A stretch of DNA of 64,000 nt from NCBI GenBank assembly GCA_002835675.1, contig PIZR01000001.1, positions 59,493 to 123,492 on the forward strand, written 5' to 3'. The stretch comes from Bacillus sp. BA3 (GTDB lineage: Bacteria; Bacillota; Bacilli; Bacillales; DSM-1321). The first letter of the stretch is position 1. Every line of letters begins with the position of its first letter. The notes under the pieces were generated by a model. It was not told the origin of the DNA. It ran no database searches and saw only the letters and a program-made list of their open reading frames with translations. Shown in pieces: positions 55,438-64,000 of this stretch. The position numbers and the translations under genes were made by a program.

Positions 55438-57994
55438 AACGCTCTCATTACAGCCTTCCTATTTTTCAGACGAAGACGATATAGCGAACGCGTTTTATAT
55501 TCCCGTGCTAGAAAAAACAGTTAGGTACGATCGGGTTAGTGCCTACTTCAGCTTTAAAGCATTAGCCGCCTACAGCAAGGGCATCCAAGGCTTAATTCAC
55601 AATAACGGAAAAATGCGCTTTATCATTTCTCATGAAATTAGCTATCACGATTACAAAATACTAAAGGATGGCTATGCGTTAAAGAAAACGCTCGCCCCTG
55701 AGCTTGCACACCGCGATTACCGTGCACTTAGCATGGAAGAGCAGCGCAATGTCAGCAACTTTGCGCATTTGATTGCACAAGGGGTTATCGATGTCAAAAT
55801 GGGATTTACGCATAACGGCATTTTCCATAGTAAATATGGCATTTTCGAGGATGCAAATGGTAATCTCATTTATTATAACGGCTCCAATAATGAAACGGCC
55901 GCCGCCATTACGAAAAATTATGAGGCGTTTGATGTAACGGCGTCGTGGAAAAGCGCCCCGTTCGATTTGCGGCGGCCATTTCGAGCGATCGAACGCTTTG
56001 AGCAGCTTTGGCAGGGCGGCTCCAAAAACGGCTTTGTCTTTGTTAAAGAAATAGATGAGGTCATCAAACAGCAATTGATTCAATATGATAAGGGGAAACT
56101 AATTTTGAATGCAACGTTTTTAACACCAAATTCGCTTATTTTGGATTATGTCAATGAGCAATTAATCGTACACAACAATGTAACCTCGTATACGATCAAA
56201 GGAACGGAATCTATCTTTCAATCAAAATTGTTTGCGTATTTAGACGGCGGTTTCCCAAACTTCGAGAAAAATTTAACGCATTTACATATGCAGGACATTA
56301 TTAAGCACATAAGGAAATTTGCTGAACGCAAAAAATTTGAAGTCGTCGTAACTGAAGCTCTACAGCAATTTATTTCGCAAAAGGCGTACTACATTAAAGA
56401 GCGTGCAGATTATGGGAAGGCGATTAAATATTATCAAAAAGACGTTGATCCCGTCATTGCCGAACGCTTTGAGGCCTTTAAAGCAATCGCGGTGCAGGCG
56501 TTTGAGCGTCCGCCGAGAGATGTGCAACTTTGGTGTGCCTTTTATATGTATGAAATGCAGCGGGCGTCAAACTTTTCAGTGCCAGGAGCGGGGAAAACAA
56601 CGATGGCGTATCTTGTTTTTTCTTATTTAACAGCACCTGAAATTGATCAAGTTGATAAAATTGTCATGTTTGGGCCGAAAAATTCATTTTTAGCGTGGAA
56701 GCAGGAGTTTGGCGAAAACTTTGGGGCGAATAAGGAGCTGCGCGTATTAGATGTGCAGCGCTATAAATATTCACCGACCGAGTTTATGGCCGAAGCGGGG
56801 AAATGCAATGTCATTTTAGTCAATTATGAGGCTGTTGCCAAATACCAGGACGTGCTGAGCCGTGTCATCGATGACCGAACGATGCTTATTTTAGATGAAG
56901 GGCATAAAATTAAAGGCATCCAAAGTGCTCGTGCGCAATCGGTGATGGACGTATCAAAGCGTGCAAAATTTAAATATGCGTTAACGGGTACACCGATTCC
57001 CAACTCGTATGAAGACATTTATAACTTATTGAAAATTTTATACGATGAGGAATACGCATTGTATTTCAATTTCCGAAAGGATCAGCTGAAAAATCCGAAT
57101 GCGGTCATGATGGAGCGCATCAATGATTTACTGTATCCATTCTTCTGGCGAACAACGAAGGCCGAGCTACAAGTACCGCCAGCAAATGAAAACGACTTAC
57201 GTTATGTGCTTGCTACTGATCAAGAGCAGCAATTGCTGAACTTATTGTATCGAAAATACGGGCATTCCGTTTTCCATCTGTACATTCGCTTGATCCAAGC
57301 CTCGGTAAACCCGTCGCTTTTACTGAACAGCATTGATTATTTTGAAATGTACGGTGATGATGCGAACAATAACATGAATCCTTGGCACGCCGTCGATCCA
57401 GAGAAAATTGTATTTACAGAGCAAGAAATTGCCTTAATTCAAAGCGTGCCGAAAACGTCTAAATATTTCGAGGCCATCGACTTAGCACGCTCACTGCATC
57501 AGGAGCAAAAGCAAACGATCATTTGGTGCATTTTTGTCGATACGATGTTATCGCTTGAACGCGAGCTGCGCCAATTAGGCATAAGGGCAAAAGTGATTTA
57601 TGGTAATACGAAGCAGCAAGAACGCGATGCAATCATTGAGCAATTTTTAAAGAAGGAAATCGATATTTTAATAACGAACCCTCATACATTAGGGGAGTCG
57701 GTTTCATTACATCATACGTGTCATGATGCAATTTATTTAGAGTATTCCTTTAACCTGACGCATCTCCTGCAATCACGCGACCGGATTCATCGTCTTGGGT
57801 TAAAGAAAGATGCGTACACACAGTATTACTTCCTAATGCTGAAAGGTCAGCCAGGGGAGCGCGATGCGATTGATGAACGCATTTATTATCGCTTAAAGGA
57901 TAAGGAGGATCGTATGCTTGCGGCCATTGAACGTGGGGTGTTGACGCCTGACCCAATGGTAAACTTAGCTGATATTATCGCGTTATTTGATTAA
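55430..57994 (+). CDS. PLD-nuclease/SNF2-type helicase fusion
   Basis: An ~854-residue protein. The N-terminal part has a phospholipase-D-like motif (GIFHSKYGIFEDANGN ... NGSNNET, residues ~132-158), a single HKD-type site as in dimeric PLD nucleases. The C-terminal ~470 residues are an SF2/SNF2 motor: SVPGAGKTT (~383, Walker A), LILDEGHKIKG (~487, motif II), LTGTPIPNSYEDIYN (III) and QSRDRIHRLG (~782, VI). GTG 55430 is preferred over TTG 55415 because GAAGAGG is 6 nt upstream. It overlaps the ParB-like gene. The trio resembles, from memory, the three-gene Azaca anti-phage system, whose third protein combines PLD and helicase; this needs checking. Confidence 0.85.
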   Translation: MYKTLSLQPSYFSDEDDIANAFYIPVLEKTVRYDRVSAYFSFKALAAYSKGIQGLIHNNGKMRFIISHEISYHDYKILKDGYALKKTLAPELAHRDYRALSMEEQRNVSNFAHLIAQGVIDVKMGFTHNGIFHSKYGIFEDANGNLIYYNGSNNETAAAITKNYEAFDVTASWKSAPFDLRRPFRAIERFEQLWQGGSKNGFVFVKEIDEVIKQQLIQYDKGKLILNATFLTPNSLILDYVNEQLIVHNNVTSYTIKGTESIFQSKLFAYLDGGFPNFEKNLTHLHMQDIIKHIRKFAERKKFEVVVTEALQQFISQKAYYIKERADYGKAIKYYQKDVDPVIAERFEAFKAIAVQAFERPPRDVQLWCAFYMYEMQRASNFSVPGAGKTTMAYLVFSYLTAPEIDQVDKIVMFGPKNSFLAWKQEFGENFGANKELRVLDVQRYKYSPTEFMAEAGKCNVILVNYEAVAKYQDVLSRVIDDRTMLILDEGHKIKGIQSARAQSVMDVSKRAKFKYALTGTPIPNSYEDIYNLLKILYDEEYALYFNFRKDQLKNPNAVMMERINDLLYPFFWRTTKAELQVPPANENDLRYVLATDQEQQLLNLLYRKYGHSVFHLYIRLIQASVNPSLLLNSIDYFEMYGDDANNNMNPWHAVDPEKIVFTEQEIALIQSVPKTSKYFEAIDLARSLHQEQKQTIIWCIFVDTMLSLERELRQLGIRAKVIYGNTKQQERDAIIEQFLKKEIDILITNPHTLGESVSLHHTCHDAIYLEYSFNLTHLLQSRDRIHRLGLKKDAYTQYYFLMLKGQPGERDAIDERIYYRLKDKEDRMLAAIERGVLTPDPMVNLADIIALFD

Positions 57995-58466
57995 TGCATG
58001 ATGACCATGAAAAGGATCTCACCGAATCAATCGGTTTATATGCTCATGGCTTTGGTTCATTGTGTATTTAAGAACGTTTATTTCTTTAGCAATGACAAAG
58101 AAATGTTACGGTTCAAATGAAAGAGAGAGCCGAGATATTTAAAATTTCTCTGGTATTTATATCATACATAATTGTATAAAAGATATTTATTACGTTTGAC
58201 AAGCAGAAAGAGTATTCGACAGGGATTATAAACACTTTGTTAAAAATGCAGAAAATGCTGAAGTATATAAGGATTATAGTTTAGGAGATGAATTTAGTAT
58301 TAGTTTAATACCTTTAGAGAATACGTCATTTTCATCGCTAAACGAGTTAGAGGATAATGCAACAAGGGCATATGATTCATTTCAAAAGGGGTTCGGAATT
58401 TTTTAATTCCGAACCCCTTTTGTCTACAAACTGAAAGGACTTGTAAACCAAGTCCTTTTCCTGTTA
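57995..58466. other. gap with a start-less peptide fragment
   Basis: A frame at 58206-58406 encodes AERVFDRDYKHFVKNAENAE and ends FQKGFGIF, but has no start codon. It is probably the tail of a lost gene that uses the terminator at 58384-58421. No intact gene is visible. Confidence 0.4.
58384..58421. terminator. strong hairpin terminator
   Basis: AAAAGGGGTTCGGAATT (58384-58400) and AATTCCGAACCCCTTTT (58405-58421) form a perfect 17-bp stem. A second stem (AAAGGACTTG/CAAGTCCTTT) lies at 58434-58458. Confidence 0.9.
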
Positions 58467-58660
58467 TTACAGGCGCTTAATCAATTCAGAATCTTTCAAT
58501 GCATGACCACTATGCATTCCTTCTAGAAAGGAAAATTATAGTTATTTTGACGTCTGAATGCCCCAAACTTTCTTGTTTGGAGAGCACCTGCCCCATTCTC
58601 AGCACTTATTAGCGCGAATCCAGGTGTCGTAGAAAGTCCGATATTATGGGTGTTTTCTCA
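58467..58660 (-). pseudogene. tyrosine recombinase C-terminal remnant (XerC/phage-integrase-like)
   Basis: Minus-strand translation gives PGFALISAENGAGALQTRKF. After a frame change comes LGHSDVKITI, and after another GMHSGHALKDSELIKRL before TAA at 58467. The GALQxxKxLGHSDVxxT block is the typical end of integrases. Several frame changes show it is dead. It sits just beyond the PLD-helicase operon and may mark an old island boundary. Confidence 0.5.
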
Positions 58661-59175
58661 TTTATGAAAATTCCAGGTAGGCTGCATTTATCTTACGAGT
58701 AAGGGGTAATTGACAGGTGTTTATATTGATAGCCTTTCCAGTTTCAGTGGTGAATATAGGGGAGTGATTCGAGCTATCCAGTTTAAAACCAGCCTTCACA
58801 GCTCCTTAAATGGCAAACTGTCAGCAGAAAAAGCTACCTATTTAATTCACCAATCTGACTATGACAAAATAACTGACCGTAATGACTTATTGTTGCAGCG
58901 GAAAACTTGTCAAAACTAGATATTCAAAATTACATCGAAGAGAACGCATAGCAAACATGTGAGAAGTTAACACTTTTTGGAAGGATATCATGCGCAATAA
59001 AACCGCGGAAAAAAAGCTGCTTAGCCTGTTATTAATAAGGCGATTTTATTATATTATTTCGATTTACGAATATACTTAAAAATATCTAATAAATATTTTT
59101 AAAAAAATACTTTAAAAGTATAAGCGTTTTTATTACAATTGAAATATAAATAGTATTTTAAAAAGGAGTGAAGAA
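58661..59175. other. ~515-bp gap before the DGQHR gene
   Basis: A 69-codon frame starting TTG 58710 (MTGVYIDSLSSFSGEYRGVI) lacks a ribosome site and any similarity I recognise, so I do not call it. From 59040 the DNA is very AT-rich and probably holds the promoter of the next operon. Confidence 0.4.
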
Positions 59176-60288
59176 ATGAAAAAGGTAAAACTTCTTAGAA
59201 TGCGTCAGAAAGATCATCAATTCTTTTTACTTTCGTATGACCCAAGAAAGTTAATTAAATTGGTAGACGTTCCAGAAAGTGGAGAGGTTCAAGAAAACCA
59301 GAGACCTTGGATGGAAAATAGGGTAAAAGATATAGCTAAGTACGTTGCTGGCCTCGCGAATTTAGATTTCTCAAAGGGAGAGAAAGATAAGAAAAAGGCA
59401 AAAGGTATTTTACCTAATTGTCCAATTCTAAACGTTACTGGACACATAAAGATTATAAATGAGGGGGGCGAAAACTATATCCTTTTACCGGAAACTGAAG
59501 AGGAATATGTGCAATGTATTGGTAGTATAGAAATACTTGATGGACAGCATCGTTTAATATCGTTTGATGAGCGCTATATGTTACCTTCATTTAAAGATAA
59601 TGAAGTGTATGAGATGGGATATGTTGTTTTTCAACATTTGACTACTACAGAAAAAAGAGAGATTTTCGTCGTAGCAAATGAAAAACAAGAGAAAGTTGAA
59701 AAAAATGTATTGCGGCAAATAATGAAATGGCTAGGATTATTGTCGGAAGAAGATGAAATACTGTATGCACTCATCGAAAAGCTTAATATAGAGACTATTT
59801 CCCCTCTTTCTGGTCGTATAAGTATTGGTGGAAGAAAAGTGAAAAACGGTTTTAAGCTGACCCAGCTTCAAAAAATATTAAAGGGTTCCGGCACTTATGA
59901 AAAATTAAAGTTACTTTCAGTGGAAAAACAATTAAAAGCTATTAGCTATTACTTGAAGGCTTGGGAAAACACATATACTAATATGTTTAATAACCCTAAG
60001 CATACTTTAGGGAAAATTAGTGGCCTTCGTTATATTATGTATTTATTTCCCTATGTCTCTGATATTTTAGAGAAAAAACGAATAAAGACCAGTACACAAG
60101 AAGTAGAAAAAATATTGGTAGTGCTTTATAGTACTAAACTAGGTTCTTCTTTCTTTAATGATGAAAATGACGAGAAAATGGCATTTAGAGCTGAAACTGC
60201 TACTATAGCTTTAGCCAGGAATCATGGTGAATTTCTTCAAGATCAAATACTAAACGCTGAACAAATCTTTAATCCAAATGATCTGTAA
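59176..60288 (+). CDS. DGQHR-domain protein (DndB-like)
   Basis: A 370-residue protein with the defining motif SIEILDGQHRLISFDE (~residues 117-132) and a following helical region (TTTEKREIFVVANEKQEKVE). DGQHR proteins include DndB, the regulator of phosphorothioate DNA modification, and DpdB of 7-deazaguanine systems. They are related to the ParB fold. No dndCDE, sspBCD or dpdA genes are in view, so it is an orphan or belongs to a different module. AAAAGGAG lies just upstream of ATG 59176. It forms an operon with an HNH nuclease 15 nt downstream. Confidence 0.85.
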   Translation: MKKVKLLRMRQKDHQFFLLSYDPRKLIKLVDVPESGEVQENQRPWMENRVKDIAKYVAGLANLDFSKGEKDKKKAKGILPNCPILNVTGHIKIINEGGENYILLPETEEEYVQCIGSIEILDGQHRLISFDERYMLPSFKDNEVYEMGYVVFQHLTTTEKREIFVVANEKQEKVEKNVLRQIMKWLGLLSEEDEILYALIEKLNIETISPLSGRISIGGRKVKNGFKLTQLQKILKGSGTYEKLKLLSVEKQLKAISYYLKAWENTYTNMFNNPKHTLGKISGLRYIMYLFPYVSDILEKKRIKTSTQEVEKILVVLYSTKLGSSFFNDENDEKMAFRAETATIALARNHGEFLQDQILNAEQIFNPNDL

Positions 60289-60303
60289 TAAGGAGAGGCG
60301 ATA

Positions 60304-60831
60304 ATGGGGGACCTTAATACATTTTTGATAAATAATAAGGTGGAAAAAGCGAAAATTGAAAGTATAGTCTATGAAAGTATGCTTTTGAATGTTTTTGAAA
60401 AAATTTTTCATTTTCTGACTTCTAATGATAATTTATTTCATTTTAAGAGGGCTTTGAGGAAATGCAATGACGTTGCGGAAGAAATACTGGTTTACAAATC
60501 TTTTCTCAAAAAGGTTATTCAGGTCGAACTGACGGATTCCGAATTCCTGTATATCCGTAAATTGACGGAAGCTTTTATGAGAAAAAACAACAATAGACTT
60601 GTTTTAACAGTGATCGAAAGACAAAAAATCATTGTGATGCAGGACTCAAAATGTAATATCTGTGCTAAAGAAATCACTATAGAAAACGCACATATAGATC
60701 ATCAAATAGCTTTCAAGTATGTAGGGGATGAACTCCCAGGAAACTATCAGGCTTTATGCGGGAAATGTAATTTATCAAAAAGTGCTAACTTATATTACCT
60801 TTTTGACTTTATGTTACAAAAAAAGGCATAG
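60304..60831 (+). CDS. HNH endonuclease paired with the DGQHR protein
   Basis: A 175-residue protein. The N-terminal ~110 residues are helical with no known domain. The C-terminal ~60 form a zinc-type HNH nuclease: CNICAKEITIENAHIDHQIA, then GNYQALCGKCNLSKS. All four cysteines and the HxDH catalytic core are present. ATG 60304 has AAGGAGAGG 5-10 nt upstream and follows the DGQHR stop by 15 nt, so the two are co-expressed. A restriction role with DGQHR recognition is inferred. Confidence 0.85.
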   Translation: MGDLNTFLINNKVEKAKIESIVYESMLLNVFEKIFHFLTSNDNLFHFKRALRKCNDVAEEILVYKSFLKKVIQVELTDSEFLYIRKLTEAFMRKNNNRLVLTVIERQKIIVMQDSKCNICAKEITIENAHIDHQIAFKYVGDELPGNYQALCGKCNLSKSANLYYLFDFMLQKKA

Positions 60832-60931
60832 CGGCCACCATTTACAGAAAAGGTATGACTATACCAACATAGTAAAGAGTTGATAATACTTAGCTTTATT
60901 AACTTGATCAATATATTTCGAGGAGGTCCCT

Positions 60932-62028
60932 ATGTTGGAATTAAACAAATGGGTAAAAGAAGTAGTTACCGTCCTCCCAAATCTTGGCGGGAATGCAACT
61001 CTTGAGGAAATTTATAGCGAAGTAGAAAAGCGTAATGAAATAGACTTAAGTTCATATACGGATTGGAAAGCTCAAATTAGAAAAAATATTTATTTGCACT
61101 CAAGTGATTGCGAAATATTTCCTGGTAAACCAGGTGATGAAAAAGATCTGTTTTACTCACTTGAAGGTAAAGGTCAGGGAAAGTGGGCAATGAGAATACA
61201 TAATTCTCAGCAAATAATTTATCCCTTTATTATTAATCACCATTATAAACGGTCCGAAATTCACAATGCACTAGGTGGAAATAGACAAAGAGGAATATCT
61301 GTATCTAAAAAACAATCCATGATCTTCATCTTTTCTGGAAAAGCAGGTGAAGATTATGGATATAAAGACAGCTGGCAAGACGAAACAACGTTTTTTTATA
61401 GTGGAGAAGGACAAACAGGTGACCAACAATTTAAAGAAGGAAATAAGGCTTTACGTGATCATGTGGCAAATGGAAAAGATGTTCATTTATTCGAAAAAAA
61501 TATTAAAACTGGTCTTTATAAATTCAAAGGTCAACTAACTTGTATAGGCTACCATACCATTTCTGGTTCCGAAAAAATGGTATCCAACGAAAGATTATAG
61601 TATTTGAGTTTGAAAAAACACAAAAAATTGAAGAAGACATAAACAATTCAAGTTTATTAATGGAAGTGATGGACTTTAATGAACTAAGACGTATGGCAAC
61701 AGATATTACTTCAAATGGCCCCATTTCTACCCAAGAGAGAAAAATCACTGTTCGCAAAAGAGCTCTTGCAATAAAAAAATACGCTCTAGTTCGTTCAGAC
61801 GGAAAGTGTGAAGCATGTAATGAACCTGCCCCGTTCTATACACCTGAAGGGTATCCCTTTCTAGAAGTTCACCATTTAAAGAGATTATCAGACGGGGGAT
61901 TGGATTTACCAGAAAACGTGGCTGCTGTCTGCCCAAATTGTCATCGGAGAGTTCATTTTAGTAGTGATGGGCATACATACAATGAAAGTCTGATCCAATC
62001 TATACTGACAAAAGAAAAGCACTTCTAG
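60932..62028 (+). pseudogene. McrA-like SRA/HNH modification-dependent endonuclease, frameshifted at poly-A
   Basis: Two overlapping frames read as one ~365-residue nuclease. The first (60932-61600) has an N-terminal winged-helix seen in restriction enzymes (WVKEVVTVLPNLGGNATLEE), then an SRA-like domain (YGYKDSW, YSGEGQTGDQQFKEGNKALR). The second frame ends with an intact HNH: CEACNEPAPF, LEVHHLKRLSDGG and CPNCHRRVHF. The frames meet at a run of six A (61572-61577), where one base gained or lost joins them. ATG 60932 follows GAGGAGG. By family such enzymes cut DNA with modified cytosine or phosphorothioate. It may be a recent pseudogene, a phase-variable gene or a sequencing error. Confidence 0.75.
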
Positions 62029-62209
62029 GGTCTTGCAAGGCTGCTTGGTATTTAGTGAAGAAGTTCGTCCTTATTTATGCTGTCATTATTGAATGCTGTA
62101 CATCGAAATTACGTAATCAAGAAAAAATTACCGTTGCTTCTCGTTAGTTCGCCGAATTTTTGGGAAGCTTCTTTTTTCTAACCTTGTTTTTGTTAGTTTT
62201 TTATTTTAG

Positions 62210-62715
62210 TTATATGCCACTATTGACTAAAAATCCAAGCGTTTCCTCTAAATCTGGTATTTGTGGAAGATATAGCACAATTCCAATACGTCCTCTAGAC
62301 AACAGTACTCTATAAATATTTCGCATCGTCTCTTCCGGATAATTGTACTCCTTTTTTGGATTAAATTACATTTTCCATTTGCTAATTTAAAATCTCCTCC
62401 GAAGAAAACAACAGATATGTTTAACTCTAAGCCTTGGCATACAAATTCAGGTGCGACCGTCTGTAATTTTGCAGTGCCGCCCAAATACCATTCACCACTT
62501 TTGGGAGCCTCCTTATTTTCAAGTAAACGAGCATACGGATAGCCTTGATTTTTCAGTTCCTCATATTCTCTTGCAGCTGTTTGTTCATCAAGGTTTAATA
62601 CTGCTCCAATCCATGGTGTAGTATTAATAAAGTTACAGTAAATCCTCAAAGTATTGGATATTATCAAATACTTGTAAATCCTTCTCTAACTCAGTCGAAG
62701 CATAGATCTTAATTT
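62210..62715 (-). pseudogene. DUF2075-type DNA/RNA helicase C-terminal remnant
   Basis: The minus strand encodes LNLDEQTAAREYEELKNQGY, LQTVAPEFVCQGLELNISVV and GGDFKLANGK. After a frame change near 62350 it gives PEETMRNIYRVLLSRGRIGI and a stop at 62210. These blocks match, in order, the end of DUF2075 helicase-type proteins (VATEFxxQGLELD ... YRVLLTRxRxG). The Walker region is gone and the 5' edge shifts frame near 62668. It is a non-functional tail. Confidence 0.7.
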
Positions 62716-62864
62716 TGCAAGTACAAAATCAAGCTGCATTAACACATGGCTTTACGAATGTAATTGCTTCCATTGGTTTCGGCCAAAATATTTACTTAGG
62801 AGACGAGGATGGCTTTAATACTTGGGTAGATGTGCTACGTACAGGACATTATCAAGATTGTTGA
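62715..62864 (+). pseudogene. short C-terminal gene fragment of unknown family
   Basis: A 49-codon frame (LQVQNQAALTHGFTNVIASI, then FGQNIYLGDEDGFNTWVDVL) ends at TGA 62862-62864. It is followed by a good terminator (62870-62899), so it is probably the tail of a lost gene fused to the helicase relic. I do not recognise the family. Confidence 0.45.
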
Positions 62865-62869
62865 TTAAC

Positions 62870-62899
62870 CGCTCATAACATCAATTATGAGCGAGTTTT
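62870..62899 (+). terminator. hairpin terminator after the gene fragment
   Basis: CGCTCATAA (62870-62878) pairs with TTATGAGCG (62885-62893), followed by AGTTTT. A second terminator (CCAATTATTTT/AAAATGATTGG plus CT6) lies at 62993-63026. Confidence 0.75.
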
Positions 62900-63196
62900 G
62901 ATATTTAAAGTGACATAAAAAAGCGGGAAATAATGTTATGTTTGAAGGTCATAGCATAGTGAACAGTATCATAAGTAAGTGAGTGTTCAAAACCAATTAT
63001 TTTCATCAAAAATGATTGGCTTTTTTAATCTTTAATGAATAATGATAATATTTTAATAGTAGTAAATTACAATTAGGATTATAACTATAGGAAGGATATT
63101 CCTATTATAATAGTGAAAGTTACTTGTTGATTTTTTTTTTTAACTGTAGAGGAAAAGTAGGTTAAGCTGCTAATTATAAAGTATTGAGGTGATATT

Positions 63197-64000
63197 TTGA
63201 ATAGAACAATTAAATTAAATGCGTTAAGGGATGATGAGTTTTCTTTAGCATTTTTTTCGCCACGAATATTTCAAGATACCGAAAGATTAGAGAAAATATG
63301 GATGAATTATATACCTGGACTTACTATCGTATCAGGGAATAGAGGGGTAGGAAAGTCAACTCTTATCAATTATTACAAGAAAAAGTATAACTCTGATGTA
63401 CTCGATAGACAAAATGAGTACAAATATTTTCATATAAATATCCAAAATAATGGATCTCATTTTTTTAGAGATATTTTTCTGTTTCTCGAAGGTATAGTAC
63501 TTGAAGAAAAATTTTTTAGTTCACAAGAAATAGAAAATATAAACGAAAGATTTAAGATTTTGAAAGATGAAATACTTTTCGATATAGCCCAAGAATATAT
63601 TATTGAAAATTCAGATATATCTAGTAGTGAACGCCAAAATGATCAAAATTTATCATTGAACTTACCAAATTCCAAAATTTTGGGTCTAAGAATAAGTAAG
63701 AAGAGAAATAATCTTCATAAGAATTCTACCACAGCTGCATCTCGCGTTATTAAAACAAGAACGAATCGTTTAGATTATATACAAAAAAATTTAATCGACC
63801 TTCTTAGGTTATACTCGGAACATTTTAAGATTATTTTTATTCTGGATGAATTAGATAAAATGAATGAAAGTGATTTTTGTACATTTATAGTAGAAAATAA
63901 AGTTCTTTTCTTGGAGAGTGGGCTACTCTTTATTATTGTTATAGATAAAGAAAAATGTATTGATTTACAATATGAGAATGACATTATGTCCTCAATTGTA
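63197..64000 (+). CDS. P-loop NTPase, partial (runs off window end)
   Basis: TTG 63197 follows TGAGGTG by 6 nt and opens a frame uninterrupted to base 64000 (268 codons seen). Walker A is VSGNRGVGKSTLINYY (~residues 46-61), and Walker B is IIFILDELDKM (~212-222), with an acidic tail typical of KAP- or AAA-like ATPases. The start MNRTIKLNALRDDEFSLAFF and FLEGIVLEEK lie around the nucleotide site. The rest of the protein, perhaps with membrane helices or an effector domain, lies beyond the window. It is AT-rich like the Roco and MBL genes. Position in this island suggests a defence ATPase; that is inference. Confidence 0.75.
   Translation, partial: MNRTIKLNALRDDEFSLAFFSPRIFQDTERLEKIWMNYIPGLTIVSGNRGVGKSTLINYYKKKYNSDVLDRQNEYKYFHINIQNNGSHFFRDIFLFLEGIVLEEKFFSSQEIENINERFKILKDEILFDIAQEYIIENSDISSSERQNDQNLSLNLPNSKILGLRISKKRNNLHKNSTTAASRVIKTRTNRLDYIQKNLIDLLRLYSEHFKIIFILDELDKMNESDFCTFIVENKVLFLESGLLFIIVIDKEKCIDLQYENDIMSSIV

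Noticed and set aside
58710..58919. 69-codon frame before the DGQHR gene
   Set aside because: TTG start without a ribosome site and no recognised family; possibly a relic, but not supportable as a gene.
59176..60831. Complete Dnd phosphorothioation or Dpd 7-deazaguanine system
   Set aside because: Only the DGQHR-type protein is present; no cysteine desulfurase, DndC/D/E, SspB-D or DpdA-like protein occurs in the window.
46581..64000. CRISPR array or cas genes in the defence island
   Set aside because: No regularly spaced direct repeats with unique spacers and no Cas-like proteins were seen.

Overview
The window looks like chromosome from a low-GC, endospore-forming Bacillaceae bacterium, most like Peribacillus, Neobacillus or Bacillus. 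The evidence is an H-type small acid-soluble spore protein gene, a three-gene GerA-type germinant receptor operon with a sigma-G-like promoter, a VmlR-type ABC-F gene, a YolD-like protein, strong AGGAGG-type ribosome sites, and a 128-bp GC-rich interspersed repeat of a kind I recall from Bacillaceae genomes. I see no rRNA, tRNA or CRISPR array.

Left part (1-17.8 kb): an amino-acid catabolism region. It holds a PucR-type regulator, two near-duplicate alanine/glycine:cation symporters, methylmalonate/malonate-semialdehyde dehydrogenase and an omega-amino acid:pyruvate transaminase. Together these form a plausible beta-alanine uptake and degradation set. Next come an aldehyde dehydrogenase, a DAO-type flavoprotein, a DapA-family aldolase/deaminase, an Asp/Glu-racemase-like protein, and a split set of two [2Fe-2S] proteins plus an FAD protein. 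The latter set resembles multi-subunit D-amino-acid or hydroxyproline dehydrogenases. Three promoters here share one motif (TTKACAC-NN-TGTCYAATG) at a fixed 26-nt distance from a -10-like hexamer, so one regulator, probably the PucR protein, may control all three.

Middle part (18-38 kb): ordinary Bacillaceae housekeeping and stress genes. These include a DUF2935 protein, vmlR with a complete-looking attenuator leader, a GH25-LysM lysozyme, sspH, a class D beta-lactamase, a TerC-family protein, a decayed BCCT transporter, the ger operon, a LuxR-type regulator divergent from two SDR genes, an amidohydrolase, MFS and DMT transporters, a VOC protein and an ArsR-type regulator.

Right part (38-64 kb): an accessory island with many recombination scars. 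Scars include two tyrosine-recombinase remnants, a serine-resolvase remnant, direct repeats flanking an MFS gene, a frameshifted CoiA-like gene, a decayed double-HTH gene and a DUF2075 helicase tail. Intact cargo looks like anti-phage or genome-defence machinery: a leucine-rich-repeat/Roc-COR GTPase (Roco), a ComEC-like metallo-beta-lactamase-fold hydrolase, a three-gene operon (sigma-region-4-like HTH protein, ParB-like protein, PLD-SNF2 helicase), a DGQHR (DndB-like) protein paired with an HNH nuclease, an McrA-like SRA/HNH nuclease broken at a poly-A tract, and a P-loop NTPase running off the window end. The three-gene operon is visibly richer in G+C-ending codons than its AT-rich neighbours, so the island is a mosaic. 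The strongest candidates for undescribed biology are the Roco protein, the DGQHR-HNH pair and the PLD-helicase operon.
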